Shown piece after piece: positions 5,856 through 11,725 of a stretch of 11,725 nucleotides of DNA (the first letter of the stretch is position 1; each line of letters opens with the position of its first letter). Position numbers and translations under genes: made by a program. Under the pieces are notes generated by a model. It searched no databases. It worked only from the letters and a program-made list of their open reading frames with translations, and was not told where the DNA came from. Location of the stretch: NCBI GenBank assembly GCA_002306975.1, contig DBTI01000032.1:1-11725 (forward strand). The letters run 5' to 3'. This DNA is from Ruminococcaceae bacterium UBA1320. Its GTDB lineage: Bacteria > Bacillota > Clostridia > Oscillospirales > Ethanoligenentaceae.

Positions 5856-8291
5856 TTGAAATTCGGTTATTTTGACGACGCTAAAAGGGAATATGTAATA
5901 GATACTCCCAAAACACCATATCCATGGATAAACTACCTTGGCACGCAGGATTTCTTTTCGCTTATTTCCAATACTGCCGGCGGCTACAGCTTTTACAAAG
6001 ACGCCCGCTTGCGCAGAATAACGAGGTTTCGCTACAACGAAATTCCGGTCGACAGCAACGGCAGGTATTTCTATATCAACGACGGCGGCGAAATATGGTC
6101 ACCGGGCTTTAAGCCAGTAAAAAATGATCTTGACGAGTATGAGTGCCGTCACGGTCTTGGATACACCAAAATCGCCGGTCAAAAAAACGGTTTAAAAGCT
6201 GAAGTAACCTTTTTTGTGCCGGTTAACGCAAACTGCGAAATTCAAAGGATTGTGCTGACAAATAACAGTTCCAAGGCAAAAAAGTTTAATGTTTATTCCT
6301 TTGAGGAATGGTGCCTTTGGGATGCAAACGACGACGCAACAAACTTCCAGCGCAATTTCAGCACAGGCGAGGTTGAATTGGAAGATTCGACAATCTACCA
6401 CAAAACAGAATACCGCGAGAGACGCAATCACTATGCGTTCTATTATGTAAACAGCAAGCTTGCCGGTTTTGATACCGACCGTGACACCTTCCTTGGCGCA
6501 TTCAATGGCCTTGAAGCACCCGACGCGGTTGTGAACAACAAGTCGTTCAACTCGGTTGCGGACGGATGGTCGCCGATTGCTTCACATAATATCGAGGTAG
6601 AGCTTGCTTCTGGCGAAAAGAAAGAGTTCATCTACATCCTCGGCTACTGCGAAAACCCGGCTGCCGAAAAGTTTAACGCGGACGGCACCTTGAACAAAAA
6701 GGTTGCGCATGACATGATCACCCAGTTTAACACACCGGAACTTGCAGACGCCGCGTTCGCCGCGCTTAAGAATTATTGGGACAACCTTCTTTTCCAGTTC
6801 CATATCGACAGCGGCGACGAAAAGCTTGACCGCATGGTTAACATCTGGAATCAGTATCAGTGCATGGTTACCTTCAACCTTTCACGCAGCGCGTCTTACT
6901 TTGAATCGGGCATTGGCCGCGGCATGGGCTTCCGCGATTCAAATCAGGATCTGCTCGGCTTCGTGCACCAGATTCCCGAAAGAGCACGCGAGAGAATCCT
7001 CGACATTGCCGCAACACAGCTTGAGGACGGCGGCGCTTATCACCAGTATCAGCCGTTGACCAAAAAGGGCAACAATGAAATCGGCGGTAATTTCAACGAC
7101 GACCCGATTTGGCTTATCATCGCCGTTGCCGCATATATCAAAGAAACAGGCGACTTTGCAATTTTAAAAGAAAAAGTGCCATTCGACAACGATGAGAGCA
7201 AGGCCGACACGCTGTTTGAGCATCTTCGCCGCTCATTCTATCACGTGACCAATAACCTTGGCCCTCACGGGCTTCCGCTTATCGGCCGCGCCGACTGGAA
7301 CGATTGCCTGAACCTCAACTGCTTCTCGTTAGAGCCGGGCCAATCCTTCCAAACCACTACAAACAGCGACGGCAACACGGCGGAATCTGTGTTTATAGCC
7401 GGTATGTTTGTCTACGCGGGGCCGGACTTTGTTGAGCTTTGCAATCGTATGGGATTCAAGGACGAGGCGAAAAAGGCTAAAGAAGCAGTCGAGAAAATGG
7501 ACAAGGCTGTTTTGAAAGACGGTTATGACGGAGAATGGTTCCTTCGCGCATATGACGCCAACAGCGAAAAGGTCGGCGGCAAAGAGTGCGATGAAGGCAA
7601 GATATTCATCGAGCCGCAGGGCTTATGCGTAATGGCGGGCATAGGCAAGGAAACAGGCGAAGCACGCAAAGCGCTTGATTCGGTTAAAAAGTATCTCGAT
7701 ACCAAGTACGGCGTGGTGCTTTTGAATCCGCCTTATACAAAATATGCGCTCAACCTTGGCGAAATCTCGAGCTACCCGCCCGGATACAAAGAGAACGCCG
7801 GAATTTTCTGCCACTGCAACCCGTGGATTATGGCTGCGGAAGCGACAATAGGCAGAGGCGACAGAGCATTTGAATATTACAAAAAGATTGCTCCGGCATA
7901 TATAGAGGATATAAGCGAAATCCACAAGACCGAGCCGTATGTTTACTCGCAGATGATCGCGGGTAAAGATGCAAGGTTCTTTGGACAGGCGAAAAACTCA
8001 TGGCTCAGCGGAACGGCGGCATGGAACTTTGCGGCAATTTCACAGTGGATATTGGGCATCAAACCTGTCTATGACGGCTTGATGATTGACCCTTGCCTGC
8101 CGGCTGAAATGAAAAAATTCACAATCAAGAGACATTTCCGCAACGCGGACTATGATATTACCATTATCAATTCGAATGGCGTAAGCAAAGGTGTTAAGAG
8201 CATCACTGTTGACGGTGCATCGCTTGAAGGCAATGTGCTTCCCGCATATTCCGATGGCAAAACGCACAAGGCAACAGTAACAATGGGCTAA
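5856..8291 (+). CDS. cbp: Cellobiose phosphorylase (GH94)
   Basis: This is an intracellular inverting glycoside phosphorylase that converts cellobiose plus phosphate to alpha-glucose 1-phosphate and glucose, saving ATP during cellulose-derived sugar use. It has 811 residues, the usual length for clostridial enzymes. The N-terminus MKFGYFDDAKREYVI...TPYPWINYLG is characteristic. A beta-sandwich fills about 1-280, a helical linker follows, and the (alpha/alpha)6 catalytic barrel spans about 320-740. Key segments are GMGFRDSNQD (356-365), the catalytic Asp483 in RADWNDCLN (478-486), CHCNPWIMAAEA (652-663) and the phosphate-loop region SWLSGTAAW (715-723). There is no signal peptide. The start is a TTG with an excellent GGAGGGA (5844-5850) five bases upstream and no nearby ATG alternative. 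It has its own promoter and terminator and no adjacent sugar transporter. A related GH94 specificity, such as longer cellodextrins, is possible but less likely. Confidence 0.94.
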   Translation: MKFGYFDDAKREYVIDTPKTPYPWINYLGTQDFFSLISNTAGGYSFYKDARLRRITRFRYNEIPVDSNGRYFYINDGGEIWSPGFKPVKNDLDEYECRHGLGYTKIAGQKNGLKAEVTFFVPVNANCEIQRIVLTNNSSKAKKFNVYSFEEWCLWDANDDATNFQRNFSTGEVELEDSTIYHKTEYRERRNHYAFYYVNSKLAGFDTDRDTFLGAFNGLEAPDAVVNNKSFNSVADGWSPIASHNIEVELASGEKKEFIYILGYCENPAAEKFNADGTLNKKVAHDMITQFNTPELADAAFAALKNYWDNLLFQFHIDSGDEKLDRMVNIWNQYQCMVTFNLSRSASYFESGIGRGMGFRDSNQDLLGFVHQIPERARERILDIAATQLEDGGAYHQYQPLTKKGNNEIGGNFNDDPIWLIIAVAAYIKETGDFAILKEKVPFDNDESKADTLFEHLRRSFYHVTNNLGPHGLPLIGRADWNDCLNLNCFSLEPGQSFQTTTNSDGNTAESVFIAGMFVYAGPDFVELCNRMGFKDEAKKAKEAVEKMDKAVLKDGYDGEWFLRAYDANSEKVGGKECDEGKIFIEPQGLCVMAGIGKETGEARKALDSVKKYLDTKYGVVLLNPPYTKYALNLGEISSYPPGYKENAGIFCHCNPWIMAAEATIGRGDRAFEYYKKIAPAYIEDISEIHKTEPYVYSQMIAGKDARFFGQAKNSWLSGTAAWNFAAISQWILGIKPVYDGLMIDPCLPAEMKKFTIKRHFRNADYDITIINSNGVSKGVKSITVDGASLEGNVLPAYSDGKTHKATVTMG

Positions 8292-8306
8292 TTTCATACT
8301 GAATTA

Positions 8307-8348
8307 AAAAAGGCTCTCCGGTGTTTTTAAACATCGGGGAGCCTTTTT
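8307..8348. terminator. Strong terminator after cellobiose phosphorylase
   Basis: AAAAAGGCTC (8307-8316) and GAGCCTTTTT (8339-8348) form the base of a roughly 19-bp stem. It continues as TCCGGTGTT with AACATCGGG, with two wobble pairs and a 4-base loop (8326-8329). The T tract follows on the plus strand and the A-rich 5' arm makes it function in both directions. It begins 15 bases after the cbp stop. Confidence 0.9.
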
Positions 8349-8357
8349 GCGTCTTTT

Positions 8358-8385
8358 TTTCCTCTCCCTCGCTTGAGAGAGGAAA
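8358..8385. repeat. Short inverted repeat after the terminator
   Basis: TTTCCTCTC (8358-8366) and GAGAGGAAA (8377-8385) are a perfect 9-bp inverted repeat around the 10-base loop CCTCGCTTGA. It could be a second terminator, since on the minus strand it is followed by an A/T-rich run, or a small REP-like intergenic palindrome. No other copy occurs in the window. Confidence 0.4.
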
Positions 8386-8432
8386 GGTGAAAAGCTGTGG
8401 ATATCTCTAAAAATTTTTTCAACATTATATTT

Positions 8433-8460
8433 ACCATAAAGTGGTGAATAACTTTATGGT
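8433..8460. promoter_or_regulatory. Perfect 10-bp inverted repeat upstream of the PF06541 gene
   Basis: ACCATAAAGT (8433-8442) and ACTTTATGGT (8451-8460) are a perfect inverted repeat separated by 8 bases (GGTGAATA). It ends 47 bases before the start codon. The symmetry and half-site spacing suit a dimeric regulator's operator or an mRNA hairpin. There is no T tract typical of a terminator. I could not place a convincing promoter in 8386-8507. Confidence 0.4.
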
Positions 8461-8507
8461 TTATCTTTGCGTTTATATTGAAAACTAAAACAGGGGTGGT
8501 AAAACAA

Positions 8508-8966
8508 ATGAACGTTTTAAAACATCTCTGGCGGCTTTTTGTGCTTTGGTTTTTGCTTGGCATGTGTTACACGACGATAGAGCTCTTGTTCAGAGGCGTA
8601 ACATATGTTCAGATGCTCTGGGTCGGCGGACTTTGCGGTCTTCTTGTAGGGCTGCTCGACCATCACCCCGCATATTATAACAGGCTAATGTGGCAGCAAT
8701 GCTTTTTGGGGACCTTGATAACACTTGTAATAGAGTTTACGTCGGGTTATATACTCAACATAAAGCTGCATCTTGGCATCTGGGATTACAGCAGCGCGCC
8801 GCACAATCTTTACGGTCAAATTTGTCTGAAATGCACGATCGCATGGTTTTTCCTTATGCCGTTCGCAATTTATGCCGATGACTGGCTGCGATGGAAGCTG
8901 TTTCTTGAGCACAGGCCGCAGGGCGGAGTATTAGCAAACTATATAAGGCTTTTTAAAGGAAAATGA
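8508..8966 (+). CDS. PF06541-type small integral membrane protein (putative ABC-transporter permease)
   Basis: This is a 152-residue membrane protein of the Firmicutes family annotated 'putative ABC transporter permease' (PF06541, CmpB-like). The hallmark is LGIWDYSSAPHNLYGQICLK (89-108), which matches the family's WDYS..P.NL.GQICL block. Four hydrophobic segments are visible at about 8-27, 33-50, 62-84 and 106-123, with a basic C-terminal tail. The function of the family is not established, and no ATPase partner is adjacent, so the transporter label should be treated cautiously. The ATG at 8508 is preferred because AGGGGTGG (8492-8499) lies 8 bases upstream. An in-frame TTG at 8478 would add ten residues and lacks a ribosome site. 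It ends only 6 bases from the convergent yfcE stop codon, with no terminator between them. Confidence 0.8.
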   Translation: MNVLKHLWRLFVLWFLLGMCYTTIELLFRGVTYVQMLWVGGLCGLLVGLLDHHPAYYNRLMWQQCFLGTLITLVIEFTSGYILNIKLHLGIWDYSSAPHNLYGQICLKCTIAWFFLMPFAIYADDWLRWKLFLEHRPQGGVLANYIRLFKGK

Positions 8967-8972
8967 ATATAA

Positions 8973-9515
8973 TTAGAGCCCGATTTTCATAAATTCAGTG
9001 CCGTCAAGCCGCTTTATTGTAAAAATGTTATCCTCAAGCACTCCGTAGGTGTTTGGGTTGCCCTCTTTGGGAAGGGAAATTGAGCCGGGATTTATAACGG
9101 TAATGCCGCCCGCTTTTTTGGCGACCGGAATATGGGTGTGCCCGTAAATAAACGCATCGCCTTCGCTCAGCTTCGGCATATTCTGTTCGCCATAGATGTG
9201 CCCGTGGGTTAAAAACAGCCTTTTGCCGTCAATGAGCAGAGTGGAATAGGTCGAGGTCATCGGAAAAGTCAGCACCATCTCGTCAACCTCACTGTCGCAG
9301 TTTCCTCTGACGGCAATAATTTTATTCGAAAAAGCGTTAAGAAGAACCGCAACCTCTTTTGGGTTATAATCACGTGTCAACGGATTCCTAGCGCCGTGAT
9401 AAAGCTCATCGCCCAAAATTATGATATGCGAGGCTTTTTCCTGCTCCAATCTTTCAAGTGCCAGTTTTAAATAGTAAAGCGAGCCGTGAATATCGGAAAT
9501 AAAAAATAATTTCAA
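8973..9515 (-). CDS. yfcE: YfcE-type metallophosphoesterase
   Basis: This is a calcineurin-like metal-dependent phosphodiesterase, cytoplasmic, of the YfcE family. The E. coli enzyme hydrolyses phosphodiester test substrates; its natural substrate is unknown. All metal-site motifs are present in a 180-residue chain (E. coli YfcE is about 184): SDIHGS with Asp8 and His10, GDELYHG with Asp36, RGNCDSEVD with Asn72, THGH with His104 and His106, and YGHTHIPV with His126 and His128. INPGSISLPKEGN (141-153) is also a close family match. The start chosen is TTG at 9515, where family members begin MKLFFISDIHG, with AAAGG about nine bases upstream. The frame stays open upstream to an ATG at 9593, but those 26 residues do not resemble the family and cover a hairpin-forming leader. 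Confidence 0.92.
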   Translation of the reverse strand: MKLFFISDIHGSLYYLKLALERLEQEKASHIIILGDELYHGARNPLTRDYNPKEVAVLLNAFSNKIIAVRGNCDSEVDEMVLTFPMTSTYSTLLIDGKRLFLTHGHIYGEQNMPKLSEGDAFIYGHTHIPVAKKAGGITVINPGSISLPKEGNPNTYGVLEDNIFTIKRLDGTEFMKIGL

Positions 9516-9549
9516 AAAGACCAACCTTTCAGGGATAAAGAGTAGTTCT

Positions 9550-9582
9550 GTTACCCCTCCAGCCTTTGGCTGCGAGGATAAC
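9550..9582. repeat. Imperfect hairpin in the yfcE leader
   Basis: On the minus strand, GTTA-CCTC-CAGCC pairs with GGCTG-GAGG-TAAC around an AAA loop, 13 pairs interrupted by small bulges. It is GC-rich in an AT-rich setting and lies about 35 bases upstream of the chosen yfcE start. It may be a leader stem or a small dispersed palindrome. Confidence 0.4.
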
Positions 9583-9631
9583 ATTTTCCCCATTTTTATT
9601 TAAAATTGCAATAGTTTTGTGCCTATCTAAT

Positions 9632-9660
9632 AGTATAACATAATTATATAATTTTTCTAA
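9632..9660 (-). promoter_or_regulatory. Extended -10 promoter for yfcE
   Basis: On the minus strand TATACT (9632-9637) is preceded by an extended -10 TG (9639-9640). A weak -35 TTAGAA (9655-9660) lies at 17-base spacing. The start site would be near 9625, giving a leader of about 110 bases. The AT-rich palindrome at 9642-9679 overlaps its spacer and -35 region. Confidence 0.45.
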
Positions 9661-9679
9661 GAGAAAAAATTATATAATT
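9642..9679. repeat. Long AT-rich inverted repeat in the divergent region
   Basis: AATTATATAATTTTTCT (9642-9658) is complementary to 9662-9679 with a single extra A, around the 3-base loop AAG. Each arm also contains the self-complementary ATTATATAAT, so the site is both an inverted and a direct repeat. It overlaps the yfcE promoter and could be an operator, a cruciform-prone site or a bidirectional terminator. Confidence 0.5.
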
Positions 9680-9689
9680 TGGATATACA

Positions 9690-9703
9690 CAAAAACGTTT
9701 TTG
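9690..9703. promoter_or_regulatory. Perfect 14-bp palindrome, candidate operator
   Basis: CAAAAACGTTTTTG is a perfect palindrome centred on CG, with a core like that of LacI-family operators. The outer bases do not fit the catabolite-responsive consensus TGWAANCGNTNWCA, so CcpA is not supported. It lies between the divergent yfcE and opp promoters, about 68 bases before the opp -35 box. Confidence 0.4.
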
Positions 9704-9752
9704 AATAAACATCAGCTTACAGGAATTATTTGGAATGGTCATCAATGATAAC

Positions 9753-10089
9753 CAATATGGCTAAAACGGCTTGACATACAGGCGACAAATATATATAATA
9801 TTGAACTGTTAATATGCATTATTCAATTGAAAAAAATGCATTTCCATTTTCACATTTGCTAAATTAAGGAGTAAAACCCAGCAATTATGCGGATATACAG
9901 TGTCATATAAAGTCATGCACAGATATTAATAATAGTGCATTTAAATAGTGAATATTATTAATAATGGCTAATATAAATGCATAATTACAAATTGAAATTA
10001 TTCGGATTGAAATTACAAAACAATTTAATGTGGCTGACAATGTGTACATCCACGGAATACAAATATAAATAATATATAACAATATGGCT
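9753..10089 (+). repeat. Ten-base direct repeat CAATATGGCT flanking the opp leader
   Basis: The sequence CAATATGGCT occurs at 9753-9762, eight bases before the opp -35 box, and again at 10080-10089, just before a weaker promoter-like pair. Looser relatives, TAATGGCTAA at about 9962-9971 and TGTGGCTGAC at about 10029-10038, lie between them. They may be binding sites or chance similarities in AT-rich DNA. Confidence 0.3.
9771..9799 (+). promoter_or_regulatory. Perfect-consensus sigma-A promoter for the opp genes
   Basis: TTGACA (9771-9776), a 17-base spacer and TATAAT (9794-9799) match the sigma-A consensus at all twelve positions with ideal spacing. Transcription would start near 9806, about 345 bases before the oppB start codon. 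Confidence 0.75.
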
Positions 10090-10137
10090 GAAATTTTGAT
10101 TTTTCTTTGTATAAATTATAGAGAACCCGAATAATCA
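9806..10137 (+). promoter_or_regulatory. Long AT-rich 5' leader of oppB
   Basis: About 330 bases lie between the perfect promoter and the oppB ribosome site. ATGCATT (9814-9820) and AATGCAT (9835-9841) bracket the palindrome TTCAATTGAA (9822-9831) and form a stem-loop at the 5' end. TATTAATAATA (9924-9934) pairs perfectly over 11 bases with TATTATTAATA (9953-9963). A 17-codon frame from ATG 9814 to 9867 and a 7-codon frame from ATG 9887 exist, but neither has a well-placed ribosome site. I recognise no known riboswitch, T-box or tRNA in this stretch. Confidence 0.4.
10094..10122 (+). promoter_or_regulatory. Possible second, weaker opp promoter
   Basis: TTTTGA (10094-10099) and TATAGA (10117-10122) are 17 bases apart and directly follow the second CAATATGGCT copy. 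In such AT-rich sequence this match could be accidental. Confidence 0.2.
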
Positions 10138-10150
10138 GGGAGGTAATAAT

Positions 10151-11068
10151 TTGCGTTACGTTTTAAAACGGCTTGTCATGTCGATAATCACACTTTTTTG
10201 TATTATCGCCGCAACATTCCTGTTAATGCACCTTGTACCCGGAGGACCGTTTCAGGGCGATAAGAATCTTCCGGCAAATATCCTTCACAACATGGAAGCA
10301 AAATACGGTCTTAACCGCCCGCTGATTGCTCAGTTTGGTTCTTACCTTTCCGACCTTGTTCACGGCAATTTCGGTTACTCGGTAAAACAGCAGGGCAGGT
10401 CAATAACGGAAATGATATTCGCATATTTCCCTGTTTCGGCAGGTCTCGGGCTTGTTTCAGTTGCGTTTGCGCTTGTGCTCGGAACGATCATGGGCGTTGG
10501 CTCCGCGCTTAAAAACGGAAAAGCGCTTGACCATACGATAATGGTTCTCGCGACAATCGGAACATCTGTTCCTTCCTTTGTTATCGCAACGGTCAGTATG
10601 ATTGTATTTGGTGTTATCCTGAAATGCCTCCCCACATACGGTCTTGATAGTCCCCAAAATTACATTTTACCGGCGTTTGCTTTGTCGTTTTTTCCGCTCA
10701 GCTTTATCGCCCGGCTCATGCGTTCAAGCATGCTTGACATAATCAATCAGGATTATATCAAGACAGCAAGGGCGAAGGGGCTTAGCGAGTCAATGGTCAT
10801 AATAAAACATGCTGTCAGAAACGCGATCCAGCCGGTTATAACCTATCTAGGCACATTGACGGCAGGAATAATAACAGGCAGCTTTGTTATAGAAAAGGTT
10901 TTCACGATTCCCGGTCTTGGAAAATCGTTTGTTGAAAGCATTCAGAATCTTGACTACCCGCTGATTATGGGCACGACTGTTTTTTACGCGGCGCTGCTGA
11001 TTCTGATTTATCTGTTTGTCGACATTCTTTATGTTGTTGTCGATCCGCGTATCAAATTAAGTAAATAG
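10151..11068 (+). CDS. oppB: ABC-transporter permease, OppB/DppB type
   Basis: This is one of two membrane subunits of a peptide/nickel-class ABC importer (DppB-OppB-NikB family), 305 residues. It opens with the typical MRYVLKRLV and a first membrane helix (about 9-30), followed by the external region with HLVPGGPF and YGLNRPL. About five more membrane segments follow near 95-117, 130-155, 170-190, 232-250 and 273-297. The EAA loop that contacts the ATPase is DYIKTARAKGLSESMV (201-216) with KHAVRNAIQPVIT (219-231). The start is TTG with GGGAGG (10138-10143) seven bases upstream. It precedes oppC by 13 bases, an operon. Whether the substrate is oligopeptide, dipeptide, nickel or oligosaccharide cannot be told from permeases alone. 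The binding-protein gene is not upstream, so it may follow beyond the window. Confidence 0.88.
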   Translation: MRYVLKRLVMSIITLFCIIAATFLLMHLVPGGPFQGDKNLPANILHNMEAKYGLNRPLIAQFGSYLSDLVHGNFGYSVKQQGRSITEMIFAYFPVSAGLGLVSVAFALVLGTIMGVGSALKNGKALDHTIMVLATIGTSVPSFVIATVSMIVFGVILKCLPTYGLDSPQNYILPAFALSFFPLSFIARLMRSSMLDIINQDYIKTARAKGLSESMVIIKHAVRNAIQPVITYLGTLTAGIITGSFVIEKVFTIPGLGKSFVESIQNLDYPLIMGTTVFYAALLILIYLFVDILYVVVDPRIKLSK

Positions 11069-11081
11069 GAGGGGCTTGTTA

Positions 11082-11725
11082 ATGGAGAACGCGAAAATTT
11101 CAAGCGGGCTGTTTATACCGGCTACAAAAGAAGAGCGCGAAGGAATTCAAACCATGCGTGAGCCTTCTTCTTACTGGCACGATGCATATAAAAGGTTTTC
11201 AAAAAACAAAGTGGCGGTCGTGTCATTTTGGTTTATTGTTTTTATTATTTTATTGGCCATCATAGAACCGATGGTGTCGCCTTTTCAATATGACCAGCAG
11301 ATAAAGGGCAGCGAGTTTATACAGCCGTTTACAAACTGGTCGCACCCGCTTGGCACAGACAGCTTCGGCAGGGATGAGTTTGTCCGCCTTATGGTGGGCG
11401 CGCGCATTTCACTGGCCATCGGCATTGTGGCAAGCCTGATGGTTGTTATTATCGGTGTTATATACGGCGCAATCTCCGGTTATTTCGGAGGCTGGGTGGA
11501 TAATTTAATGATGCGTATTGTTGAGATTATCTCATCGGTGCCTTCACTGCTCATCATCATCATTCTATCCGTTGTCATCAGCGCTCCGCTAAGAACATTT
11601 CTTGACGCGCACCCAAACTATCATCTGCTGAGGAGCATCGGCGGCTCACTCATTTGCATCTTTATAACCTTCGCGCTTTTATATTGGACCGACATGGCGC
11701 GTATGAGATCGGAAGAGCACAACGC
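11082..11725 (+). CDS. oppC: ABC-transporter permease, OppC/DppC type (3' end missing)
   Basis: This is the second permease of the same importer, truncated by the window end after about 214 codons of an expected 300 or so. The ATG follows AGGAGGGG (11067-11074), which overlaps the oppB stop, so the two are translated in tandem. A charged N-terminal tail of about 42 residues leads to membrane helix 1 (about 43-62). The family signature HPLGTDSFGRDEFVRLMVGA (88-107) comes next, then helices at about 109-130, 145-168 and 187-203. The EAA loop should start at WTDMARM (202-208), where the family continues with VRG. Instead the frame reads RSEEHN, which is encoded by sequencing-adapter-like DNA. 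The true coding sequence therefore probably stops being reliable after 11705. Confidence 0.87.
   Translation, partial: MENAKISSGLFIPATKEEREGIQTMREPSSYWHDAYKRFSKNKVAVVSFWFIVFIILLAIIEPMVSPFQYDQQIKGSEFIQPFTNWSHPLGTDSFGRDEFVRLMVGARISLAIGIVASLMVVIIGVIYGAISGYFGGWVDNLMMRIVEIISSVPSLLIIIILSVVISAPLRTFLDAHPNYHLLRSIGGSLICIFITFALLYWTDMARMRSEEHN
11706..11725 (+). other. Probable Illumina adapter contamination
   Basis: AGATCGGAAGAGCACA at 11706-11721 is identical to the first 16 bases of the Illumina TruSeq read-1 adapter as I know it. The last four bases diverge. The match starts exactly where the conserved OppC EAA-loop sequence (MARM then VRG) is lost. The simplest reading is untrimmed adapter at a contig end, not biology. 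Confidence 0.85.

Noticed and set aside
5615..8291. Cellobiose phosphorylase and opp genes as one cellobiose-uptake system
   Set aside because: They are separated by a strong terminator, two unrelated genes and a long regulatory region. Adjacency does not show a shared function.
9516..9593. 26-residue N-terminal extension of YfcE
   Set aside because: Family members start at MKLFFISDIHG, and the extension is encoded by a hairpin leader and lacks similarity.
9690..9703. Catabolite-responsive element (CcpA site)
   Set aside because: The core AAACGTTT fits, but the outer TG/CA positions required by the consensus are CA/TG here.
9814..9867. 17-codon leader peptide in the opp leader
   Set aside because: No Shine-Dalgarno precedes it and the ATG lies inside a stem-loop. 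There is no run of regulatory codons.
1..11725. CRISPR array, transposon, prophage, toxin-antitoxin or defence island
   Set aside because: I saw no regularly spaced repeats, transposase or integrase motifs, target-site duplications or small paired genes. All seven intact genes and the truncated one belong to ordinary families.

Overview
The window reads as a piece of a low-GC Gram-positive (Firmicutes) chromosome, most likely from a Clostridia/Oscillospirales-type gut or anaerobic organism. The reasons are strong Shine-Dalgarno sites (GGAGGGA, AGGAGGGG), frequent TTG starts, AT-rich intergenic DNA with sigma-A-type promoters around more GC-rich genes, a clostridial-type cellobiose phosphorylase, an EF-G-2-like paralogue and a PF06541 membrane protein. 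The genus cannot be fixed from the sequence alone.

Layout, left to right. Bases 1-127 are a GC-rich structured segment with a terminator hairpin; it has the look of a multicopy intergenic repeat at a contig edge. A TrmH/SpoU RNA methyltransferase (280-999, +) follows from its own promoter and converges, across a perfect 18-bp bidirectional terminator, on a small zinc-ribbon membrane protein (1069-1512, -). That gene has its own promoter just after the stop codon of an EF-G-like GTPase (1723-3783, -). A 448-bp divergent intergenic region then separates the GTPase from rmuC (4232-5614, +). Next come a cellobiose phosphorylase (5856-8291, +) with a strong terminator, a small PF06541 membrane protein (8508-8966, +), and a YfcE-type phosphodiesterase (8973-9515, -) that abuts it tail to tail. 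A 635-bp AT-rich region carries palindromes and a perfect-consensus promoter. It leads into oppB (10151-11068, +) and a truncated oppC (11082-11725, +) of a peptide/nickel-class ABC importer.

The genes are mostly separate single-gene transcription units with housekeeping roles: RNA modification, translation-type GTPase, DNA maintenance, cellobiose phosphorolysis, metallophosphoesterase and solute uptake. Only oppB-oppC is a clear operon. I find no CRISPR array, transposase, phage gene, toxin-antitoxin pair or defence cassette, and no convincing new multi-gene system.

The points most worth a second look are these: the last 20 bases match the Illumina TruSeq adapter, so the oppC end is probably artefactual; the EF-G-like GTPase has changed two normally conserved GTPase positions; and several structured leaders and palindromes sit in the intergenic regions, above all the long opp leader. 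Promoter, operator and hairpin calls were made by eye.
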